64,000 bases of DNA from CAWGLW01 sp963823525. Lineage in GTDB: Bacteria; Pseudomonadota; Gammaproteobacteria; Steroidobacterales; Steroidobacteraceae. Made by a program: the position numbers and the translations under genes. Every line of letters starts with the position of its first letter. Position 1 is the first letter of the stretch. Below, in pieces: positions 20,201 to 27,223 of this stretch. The DNA lies in assembly GCA_963823525.1 (NCBI GenBank), contig CAWGLW010000001.1, positions 124,001-188,000 of the forward strand, in the 5' to 3' direction. Under the pieces are notes generated by a model that was given only the letters and a program-made list of their open reading frames with translations, had not been told where the DNA came from and made no database searches.

Positions 20201-20993
20201 GCGCATCGGGGGTGCGGGTCTGCGGAACGTTTGAACCCCACATCATCAGGAACGTCGAGTTGTACCAGTCCGCGGACTCGGGCACGTCAGTCTGCTCGCC
20301 CCAGGTCATGGGTGAAGCGGGCGGCAGATCACAGTACCAGTCGTAGAACGATCCGCAGGCCGCACCGATCAGCGACAGATAACGCGAGCCGGCCGCATAG
20401 GAGATCATCGACATCGCCGGGATGGGCGAGAACCCGAAAATGCGATCCGGACCATAGATCTTCGCCGTGTAGGCGTTCGACGCGGCGATCAGTTCATTTG
20501 CCTCGTCCCAGTCCGCACGTACGAAACCGCCAAGTCCTCGTCGCGACTTGTAGGCGCGTGCCTTTACCGGGTCCTCGACGATCGAACCCCAGGCATCGAC
20601 CGCGTCCAGCGACTGCCGCGCCTGCCGCCACAGCCGCAGCAGGTCGCTGCGGATCATCGGGTACTTCAGCCGATTCGCGCTGTACAGGTACCAGGAATAA
20701 CTCGCCCCGCGCGAACAACCGCGCGGCTCGTGATTGGGCAGGTCAGTTCGCGTCCGGGGGTAGTCAGTCTGCTGTGTTTCCCAGGTGACCAGGCCGTTTT
20801 TGACATAGATTTTCCAGCTGCAGGACCCCGTGCAGTTCACGCCGTGCGTGGAACGCACGATCTTGTCGTGCTGCCAGCGTGATCGATAGGCATCCTCCCA
20901 GCCACGGTCTTCTGTTGTGACGATGCCGTGGCCGTCGGCGAACTGACCCTTCACCTTATCGAAGAACCTCAGGCGGTCGAGGAAATGACTCAT
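17236..20993 (-). CDS. narG: Respiratory nitrate reductase alpha subunit, NarG; frame-disrupted
   Basis: NarG is the molybdenum bis-MGD subunit that reduces nitrate on the cytoplasmic side. The first iron-sulfur site is HGVNCTGSCSW with the distal Cys in EPRGCSRGASY, and the active-site region is ADWYNSTFLMMWGSN. Total length (1251 residues after removing two extra bases) matches the family. The frame is broken near 19431 (one extra base in GTGAAGGCCGACAGACGTC), near 18271 (one extra base in GGCCCGATTGCTC), and by a compensating pair between about 18985 and 18935 that creates an in-frame TAA at 18947. All segments are conserved NarG sequence (for instance EDPDNPANFPR and ITPHQKWGIHSTY). Intact narHJI and narK around it argue for assembly indels over decay. 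The start is ATG 20993, MSHFLDRL. Confidence 0.9.
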
Positions 20994-21045
20994 AACAGCT
21001 ACCTCAGCAACATTGCAGCGGGGACGGACCGATGCCGCCCCCCGA

Positions 21046-22659
21046 TCACGGGTTCTTGTATTCCGCCTTGGGCCCCAGGTAGAACCACCAGTTGAGCACC
21101 AGGCACACGAAGTAGAAAATCGCAAAACCGTACAGCGCGTATTCCGGTGTAGCGGCCTTGATCTGCTCGCCAAACACCTGGGGGATGATGAACGCACCAT
21201 AAGCGGCAATGGCCGAGGTCCAGCCCAGTACCGGACCGGCCTGTTCCTTGTCGAACACCATCGCGATGGTTCGGAACGTCGAGCCATTACCGATCCCGGT
21301 GGCCGCAAACAGCACCAGAAAGAGCAGGAAGAAGGGTACAAAGTACTGCTCAGGCGACGCCGACTGGTAGGCGGCATGCAGGTAGTAGGCCACGCCAAGC
21401 GCACTGATAATCATCACGACCGCGACGACCTGCGTGACCTTCGCCCCGCCGACTTTGTCCGCGATCCAGCCGCCGACCGGCCGGATCAACGCTCCAATGA
21501 ATGGGCCCATCCACGCGTACATCAGCGCGCTCGGTCCCGCCGCGTTGGCCGTGCCATGCGTCATCGCACCATCGACCATGATGTGCTGGAAACCGAACAC
21601 CACTTTGATCGCCAGCGCGAAGCCGGCCGAGTAGCCGATGAAGCTGCCGAACGTCATCGTGTAAATGACGCTCATGATCCAGGTGTGCTTGTTACTGAAG
21701 ATGCGATACTGGCGCTGCAGGTTGGGCTTGATCTCGCCGGGGATCGCCTTCAGCAGCAGCACGGTCGCGACGATGACGCCGGCAATGACGGGCCACTTGG
21801 CCCAGCTCGGCGCCCCCAGCCCTGTCGGGGCTGGAAGAATGATGTAGAGCCCGATCGTCGCCGTTACAAACGCGATCGCCAGCATGCCGAGAATGATCCC
21901 GAAAGCACCGAGCGGGGAGCCGATGTTCGGTGAAACGTGCTCGGTGCGGATGTTGTGCATGCCGAACCATCCCGCGAAGGCCAGCGGGATCAGCAGCAAC
22001 AGCCAGACGAATCCGGCGTTCTGGATCCACGTCTCCGAGCCGGCCGGAATCTTTCCGATCAAGGTGCCGGAAGTGGTCTCCAGCGTCATGGAATCGCCGC
22101 CCATTGCACCGAACAGCGCGAACGTCATCACGAGCGGCACGAGGATCTGCATCGTGGTGACACCGGCATTACCAAGTCCCGCGTTCAGGCCCAGCGCCAG
22201 CCCCTGCATGCGCTTCGGGTAGAAGAAACTGATGTTGGACATCGACGAGGCAAAGTTGCCGCCGCCGAGACCCGATAACAGCGCCAACCCCTGGAACACC
22301 CACAGCGGCGTGCTTTTATCCTGCAGGGCAATGCCGGTGCCAAGTGCCGGGATCATCAATAACGCCGTCGTAAAAAAGATCGTGTTGCGCCCGCCGGCAA
22401 GACGAATGAAGAAACTGCTTGGAATACGCAGCGTCGCACCCGTGAGCCCGGCGATCGCGGCCAGGGTAAACAACTGTGACTGGGTGAAAGGAAAGCCCAG
22501 GTTGATCATCTGGACGGTAATGATTCCCCAGTACAGCCAGACGGCAAAACCGCACAGCAGACTCGGAATCGATATCCACAAATTGCGGCTGGCGACGCGC
22601 TTCCCGGTGGAGTTCCAGAAGGACTCGTCCTCAACGTCCCATCGAGTCAGATCCGACAT
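21046..22659 (-). CDS. narK2: Nitrate/nitrite transporter, NarK2 type
   Basis: This 537-residue major facilitator protein has 12 or more membrane segments. It contains the two nitrate-porter signatures, GLGGGNFASSMSNISFF and its C-terminal counterpart GIGNGSTFRTIAMVF. NarK2-type proteins exchange external nitrate for internal nitrite, or carry nitrate with protons, to serve cytoplasmic NarG. The short acidic N-terminus (RWDVEDESFWNSTGKR) matches that of the second half of the neighbouring fusion protein, so the two arose by duplication. It lies 53 bases before narG and 60 bases after the fusion gene in one operon. Confidence 0.92.
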   Translation of the reverse strand: MSDLTRWDVEDESFWNSTGKRVASRNLWISIPSLLCGFAVWLYWGIITVQMINLGFPFTQSQLFTLAAIAGLTGATLRIPSSFFIRLAGGRNTIFFTTALLMIPALGTGIALQDKSTPLWVFQGLALLSGLGGGNFASSMSNISFFYPKRMQGLALGLNAGLGNAGVTTMQILVPLVMTFALFGAMGGDSMTLETTSGTLIGKIPAGSETWIQNAGFVWLLLLIPLAFAGWFGMHNIRTEHVSPNIGSPLGAFGIILGMLAIAFVTATIGLYIILPAPTGLGAPSWAKWPVIAGVIVATVLLLKAIPGEIKPNLQRQYRIFSNKHTWIMSVIYTMTFGSFIGYSAGFALAIKVVFGFQHIMVDGAMTHGTANAAGPSALMYAWMGPFIGALIRPVGGWIADKVGGAKVTQVVAVVMIISALGVAYYLHAAYQSASPEQYFVPFFLLFLVLFAATGIGNGSTFRTIAMVFDKEQAGPVLGWTSAIAAYGAFIIPQVFGEQIKAATPEYALYGFAIFYFVCLVLNWWFYLGPKAEYKNP

Positions 22660-22720
22660 TCGGGTTTCCTCTTGATCTCAATATTCACGTGTTGGTTTTC
22701 ATTGACTGGTTGACGCGGGA

Positions 22721-25402
22721 TCAGTCGCAATGAATCTCCGCATCCTCTCGCCGGTACCACCACCAGGTGCCGAGCACGCAGCTCAGATAGAAAGCGATAA
22801 AGACGTACCAGGCGCCGTGCGGACGACCGTTGGCGTTAAGCGCAATGCCCACGGCCATCGGGATGAAGAAAAGCCCGAGCGCGGCGATGGCCGCAGTGAA
22901 GCCCAGCGCAACGGAGGCTTCAATCTCTCCCTCGCGGGTTGCCTTCGCAACGGCCGCATCGCCCTGGCCGCGCGCCGCGCGCCGGTGCAGCGCCAGGAAC
23001 ACGCTCGGCACCATCCGGAATACCGAGCCGTTGCCGATGCCCGTCGCCAGGAACAGCACGAGGAAAGCCCGGAAGAATGCACTCGCATCGCCCGGGTGGG
23101 TCCCGGACGGCAGGAAGTTCAACACGGCCAGGGATGCGGCGAACATGACGACGAAGTTCCAGAACGTGATCCGGGCCCCGCCGAAGCGATCGGCCAGCCA
23201 GCCACCCAGCGGCCGTATCAGCGCGCCGATCAACGGACCGGCAAACGCGTACCTGACCAGCCCTGAACCCGGAAACTGGGTTGCCAGCAAAGTCGGAAAG
23301 GCCGCGGCGAACCCGATGAACGAACCGAACGTGCCGCCATAGAGCCAGCCGAGCATCCAGGCGTGTTTGCGCTTGAATATAACGGCCTGCTCGCGGAAGG
23401 TGGCTTGCACGCCGCGAATGTTGTTCATGCCGAACCATGCAGCCAGGGCTGACAGCAGGATGAACGGCACCCAGATGTAGCCCGCGTTCTGCAGCCACAC
23501 CTCGCGGACAGCCGGATCGCTGTATCCCTGCGAGCGGCCGCCCATGACTGCGAGCGCGCCGCCGTAAATGCTGAGCGGCACCAGCGCCTGCATCACGCCG
23601 ACGCCGAGATTACCGATACCCGCGTTCCATCCCAGTGCGGTTCCCTGCATGCGCTTCGGGAAGAAGAAACTGATGTTGGCCATGCTCGCGGAGAAGTTGC
23701 CGCCACCGAGGCCACAGAGCAGCGCGATGACCGCAAACACGGAATAGTCGGTGCTGGGATCCTGCACCGCGAATCCCATCCACAGGGCCGGAAGCAGCAG
23801 TGTAATTGTGCTGAACACCGTGAAATTCCGACCACCGAATACCGGCACCACGAAGGAGTAGGCCAGGCGCAACGCAGCACCCGAGAGTCCCGGCAACGCA
23901 GCCAGCCAGAACAGTTCGCTGGTCGTGAAATCGAAGCCGATTTTTGGCAGTTCAATGACGACCACGCTCCACACCATCCACACGGCAAACGACAGGAACA
24001 GGGCCGGCATCGAGAAGACCAGGTTGCGCAGCGCGATGCGTTTTCCGGTTGCCTGCCAGAATCCTTCGTCATCCGGACGCCAGTTCGCCAACCAGCCGCC
24101 GGCCGCAGGCCGGGCCTCCAGAAGGTCTTCCTCCACCATCTGGTCGCGAAGCTGCGTGTCTTTCTCCAGGATCGCCCGGCGTTCACTTCGCGCCGCGACC
24201 CAGGTCCAGATCATCACGCCGGCGAGAACGGCGTACATGAGCATGAACGCGCTGCTTCGCACGTTGGTCACGTCGGAGGCAATACCGAACATGATGGGGA
24301 GCGTGAAACCGCCTAACCCGCCGATCACGCCGACCAGTCCGCCGACCGCACCCATGTTGTTCGGGTAGTAGTCAGCCAGGCTCCGGTAAACGCTGGCCTT
24401 GCCAATTCCCTGCGCCATACCGACGATGAAGACCAGCAGCGTGAACATTGCGACGCCGACGCCGAGCTCAAAGCTGAAATTGCCCTTGATACCGTGCACG
24501 ATCAGCGTCGTCGGTGGGTATGAAAGAAAGAACAGGCAGACGATGCAGACCCAGAAGACCCACCAGGTCACGGTCGCACCGCCCCAGCGATCGGAAAACC
24601 AGCCGCCCAGCGCGCGAATCAAGCCCGAAGGCAACGTAAAGATCATCGTGATCAGGGCGGCGGCCTTGAGGTCCAGTCCGTATTCCTGCATGTAGTATTT
24701 CGGCAACCATAGCGCCAGCGCCACGAAGCCACCGAACACGAAGTAATAGGCCAGACCGAACCGCCAGACTCGCGCTTCGGTCAATGGCGCCAGTTGCTCG
24801 CCAATGGTTCGATGCTCGTTCTTCAGCTTACGTTCTGCGTGCCTGGGGTCCGGATAGGTGAAAAACCAGAAAACGAAGGCCATGACGAGCATCGCGACCG
24901 AGTAGATCTGCGGCACGGCCCGCCAACCGAGCGCCACGACGATCAACGGTGCAACCAGGTTGGTCACGGCCGCGCCGGCATTGCCCGCGCCAAAGATCCC
25001 CATGGCCGTGCCTTGCTGCTCTCTGGGGAACCAGGCAGACGTATAGGCAATACCGACCGCAAACGAACCGCCGGCAAGGCCGACGAACAGGCCGATGATG
25101 AGGTATTGCCAGTACTGAGTCGCGAAGGCCAGGCCGTAGGTCGGAATCGCAACCAGCAACATCTGGATAAAGAAGACAATGCGCCCGCCATAGCGGTCCG
25201 TCAGAACGCCAAGCGGCAGTCTGACCAGTGAACCCGTCAGGATCGGTGTCGCAACCAGCAGGCCGAACTCTGTGTCGTTCAGTCCGAGTTCGCCCTTGAT
25301 CCGGATGCCGATGATCGAAAACATCGTCCAGATGGCAAAGTTGACCGTAAAGGCCAGCGTGTTCATCGCGAGGACTGAGTAGCGCTTGCCCTTGTCTGTC
25401 AT
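22721..25402 (-). CDS. narK: Fused nitrate transporter NarK1-NarK2
   Basis: The product (893 residues from ATG 25402, two more from GTG 25408) is two major facilitator domains in one chain. Domain 1 (to about residue 415; TDRYGGR, AGGSFAVGIAYTSAWFP) is NarK1-like, the type thought to be a nitrate/proton symporter. Domain 2 (about 445-893; DDEGFWQATGKR, GLGGGNFSASMANISFF, GIGNGSVFRM) is NarK2-like, an antiporter type. Such fusions are known in Paracoccus and other denitrifiers. ATG 25402 overlaps the stop of a 46-residue upstream frame in ATGA, which favours this start and suggests coupling. It is the first large gene of the nar operon. Confidence 0.92.
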   Translation of the reverse strand: MTDKGKRYSVLAMNTLAFTVNFAIWTMFSIIGIRIKGELGLNDTEFGLLVATPILTGSLVRLPLGVLTDRYGGRIVFFIQMLLVAIPTYGLAFATQYWQYLIIGLFVGLAGGSFAVGIAYTSAWFPREQQGTAMGIFGAGNAGAAVTNLVAPLIVVALGWRAVPQIYSVAMLVMAFVFWFFTYPDPRHAERKLKNEHRTIGEQLAPLTEARVWRFGLAYYFVFGGFVALALWLPKYYMQEYGLDLKAAALITMIFTLPSGLIRALGGWFSDRWGGATVTWWVFWVCIVCLFFLSYPPTTLIVHGIKGNFSFELGVGVAMFTLLVFIVGMAQGIGKASVYRSLADYYPNNMGAVGGLVGVIGGLGGFTLPIMFGIASDVTNVRSSAFMLMYAVLAGVMIWTWVAARSERRAILEKDTQLRDQMVEEDLLEARPAAGGWLANWRPDDEGFWQATGKRIALRNLVFSMPALFLSFAVWMVWSVVVIELPKIGFDFTTSELFWLAALPGLSGAALRLAYSFVVPVFGGRNFTVFSTITLLLPALWMGFAVQDPSTDYSVFAVIALLCGLGGGNFSASMANISFFFPKRMQGTALGWNAGIGNLGVGVMQALVPLSIYGGALAVMGGRSQGYSDPAVREVWLQNAGYIWVPFILLSALAAWFGMNNIRGVQATFREQAVIFKRKHAWMLGWLYGGTFGSFIGFAAAFPTLLATQFPGSGLVRYAFAGPLIGALIRPLGGWLADRFGGARITFWNFVVMFAASLAVLNFLPSGTHPGDASAFFRAFLVLFLATGIGNGSVFRMVPSVFLALHRRAARGQGDAAVAKATREGEIEASVALGFTAAIAALGLFFIPMAVGIALNANGRPHGAWYVFIAFYLSCVLGTWWWYRREDAEIHCD

Positions 25403-25539
25403 TGCCACGATCGATGCTCCGGCTTGTCTTCCTTTCTCCGTGCAATGCGGCGCGCTTCGCAGGCATGGGCGCCACGCCTGCCCCGCTCGACGGGTGCCGC
25501 TGGCGGCAAACGCCTGATGCGAAGCGGCTCTCTCGTCAT
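25399..25539 (-). CDS. 46-residue arginine-rich leader ORF ahead of narK
   Basis: A short frame begins at ATG 25539 six bases after a strong GGGAGG ribosome-binding site (complement of 25546-25551) and ends in a TGA that overlaps the narK ATG (ATGA). It encodes 46 residues with 12 arginines and no membrane segment or recognised domain. A strong start signal, the four-base overlap and its location between the FNR-type box and narK suggest a leader peptide that couples translation of narK, or a small basic protein. Chance remains possible because arginine-rich frames are frequent in GC-rich DNA. Confidence 0.45.
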   Translation of the reverse strand: MTREPLRIRRLPPAAPVERGRRGAHACEARRIARRKEDKPEHRSWQ

Positions 25540-25623
25540 CGTTGGCCTCCCAGGCTGGCCTGCGCGTCTGCGGCGCACTCCCGTTTCAGACCCCGACTGT
25601 GAGCCAGCGCGTGGCCGGACGCC

Positions 25624-25637
25624 TTGACCCATGTCAA
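25624..25637. promoter_or_regulatory. FNR/DNR-type operator for the nar operon
   Basis: TTGACCCATGTCAA matches the FNR/DNR consensus TTGAY-N4-RTCAA with perfect half-sites, and the symmetry extends three more bases on each side (GCC...GGC). It lies 222 bases upstream of the narK start and 85 bases upstream of the leader ORF start. An Fnr or Dnr family regulator would activate the operon when oxygen is low. It is also 159 bases from arsC on the other strand. Confidence 0.75.
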
Positions 25638-25795
25638 GGCAGGGCCGGGGTCATTAACTCGAGGAAAAGTGCGTGCCGGTGGAGGGGCCGGCGCCACGCA
25701 ATCCGCGCGCATCAGGGCGTTTGAGCGACCCCGGCGATAACGGCCCGCCGGTGTATGCTCGCGCGTGTCCTGGAACAGGCTCTAGGGAGCGATCA

Positions 25796-26155
25796 ATGAG
25801 CAACGATCTCCCGATCGTGATTTATCACAACCCGGACTGCGGAACATCGAGAAAGGTGCTCGGTATCATCGAGGCCGCCGGGTACACGCCGACCGTCGTC
25901 GAATACCTTAAGACGGGCTGGACCGAGCCACAATTGATCGGCCTGCTTGCCGCCGCGGGCCTGACGGCACGGCAGGCGCTGCGTGAAAGGAACTCACCGG
26001 CCGAAGAACTGGGACTGCTTCGCGAGGCTGTCCCGGACGAGGCGATCATCGCCGCAATGGTTGATCACGCCGTGCTCGTCAACCGGCCGATCGTCTGTAG
26101 CGACAAGGGCGTCAGACTCTGTCGGCCGCCCGAACTCGTCTATGAATTACTTTAA
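25796..26155 (+). CDS. arsC: Arsenate reductase, glutaredoxin-dependent ArsC family
   Basis: The 119-residue product is a small thioredoxin-fold ArsC. The active site is HNPDCGTSRKVL with the catalytic Cys15, and the arginine triad positions are visible in the segments around RNSPAEELG and LVNRPIVCSDKGVRLCRP, the typical family C-terminus. It reduces arsenate to arsenite using glutathione and glutaredoxin. ATG 25796 has AGGGAG nearby. No arsB or arsR is adjacent, so it is a stand-alone copy; many such genes have housekeeping or Spx-like roles, although the intact motif favours real reductase activity. Confidence 0.9.
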   Translation: MSNDLPIVIYHNPDCGTSRKVLGIIEAAGYTPTVVEYLKTGWTEPQLIGLLAAAGLTARQALRERNSPAEELGLLREAVPDEAIIAAMVDHAVLVNRPIVCSDKGVRLCRPPELVYELL

Positions 26156-26551
26156 GAGGGCACATAAATAATCTTTCTGAAAATAAAGAAAGTGCTCGCC
26201 TCGGTCGCCGATGATGCCGTTATCGGCCATGAAGCCCTTCGTGGCTGCGAATCGAGCGTCAGCGCCCTGGATTCGCTCTCTCGGGCGCCAGTTTGCACAC
26301 GATCCCACCGGCGCAATGGGAACCGGTCTTTCGCTCGGGAACCAGTCCGGAGGAAGTGACTGCTCCTCACAGGCTTTATGCTGACCCATTCTCTTCGCAT
26401 TTCATCCGGACAATCACAAGTTTCTGTGGTTTACACGCAGGCCCTTCAGCGATCTCCGGAATGACCAGGCGACAGGCGAATACAACGACAATCCCAGTCG
26501 GAGTACAATGTAGGCTCTCGGCGAACAAGACTCTGGTCAAGGGGATAGTCG
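26156..26551. other. Intergenic region without a supported gene
   Basis: No frame here has a convincing start signal or recognisable protein. Near 26170-26193 a weak inverted repeat (CTTTCT and its partner AAGAAAG) with A-rich flanks could be a poor terminator for arsC. The last 20 bases hold the AAGGGG ribosome-binding site for the next gene. Confidence 0.5.
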
Positions 26552-27131
26552 ATGAGAAAGCTTAATTGGTGCGTTTGTGGCCTTCGCGGCTCTGGCAATC
26601 TTCGGTTCGCGGCTTACGCCGATGACGATGCGAGCAAGTATGCAGAGACAATCAAGCTCTTCCAGGATGCCGGCGAGAGCGCCGGCTTCTTCAAGACCGC
26701 CTACGGCTACGCCGTGTTCCCGACCATCGGCAAAGCGGGCCTGGGTATTGGCGGAGCGCATGGTTCAGGAAAAGTCTACGTACACGGCAAGCCAGTCGGC
26801 ACGACCAAGATGACACAGCTCAGCTTTGGCTGGCAGGCGGGTGCGCAGGGTTATAGCCTGATCATATTTTTCGAAGATGAGCGGGCATTTAAAGAATTTA
26901 CTTCAGGTAATTTCGAATTCGGAGCCCAGGCAAGCGCGGTGGCGATCACGGCTGGCAGCATCGGTCGATGCGAGCACCGGCGGCAGCAGCGCGGGCGCGA
27001 GTGGCGGCAAGAAAGATGCCACGACCGTCGGCACGTACAACAAAGGCGTCGCGCCGTTCAGCATCGTCAAGGGTGGCCTGATGTATGAGGCAGCACTTGG
27101 TGGCGCGAAGTTCTCCTACAAGCCACTCTGA
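26552..27131 (+). CDS. YSC84/SYLF-domain lipid-binding protein; frame-disrupted
   Basis: The sequence encodes an exported SYLF-domain protein (Las17-binding/YSC84-like) of about 192 residues. Recognisable parts are a signal peptide (MRKLIGAFVAFAALAIFG), a mature start ADDDASKYAETIKLFQ, the core GLGIGGAHGSGKVYV and FEFGAQASAVAITAG, and a C-terminus GVAPFSIVKGGLMYEAALGGAKF. These lie in different frames. An extra A in CTTAATTGG near 26571, a compensating loss near 26615 and an extra A near 26960 restore one continuous product. ATG 26552 has AAGGGG seven bases upstream. Bacterial members are periplasmic or membrane-bound and of uncertain function, possibly binding phosphoinositide-like lipids. 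The disruptions look like sequence errors but could be real. Confidence 0.75.
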
Positions 27132-27151
27132 CGCGACTGCAGGCTTCTATT

Positions 27152-27187
27152 CGGGGAGGGTGGCACAAAACCACCCTCCCCGTTTTC
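27152..27187 (+). terminator. Rho-independent terminator between convergent genes
   Basis: CGGGGAGGGTGG and CCACCCTCCCCG form a perfect 12-base-pair stem around the loop CACAAAA, followed by TTTTC. It closes the SYLF gene; on the other strand the A-rich side is weak, so it mainly serves the plus strand. The minus-strand acyltransferase gene ends 37 bases further on. Confidence 0.9.
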
Positions 27188-27223
27188 ATTGGCGGATGAA
27201 TCACTCGCCGACCCGGCGTGGCA

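Noticed and set aside
17236..20993. narG as a true decaying pseudogene
   Set aside because: All segments remain conserved, two breaks compensate each other, and the rest of the operon is intact, so sequence error is the simpler reading.
26293..26565. 90-residue plus-strand frame before the SYLF gene
   Set aside because: No ribosome-binding site, no domain, and it overlaps the start of the SYLF gene.
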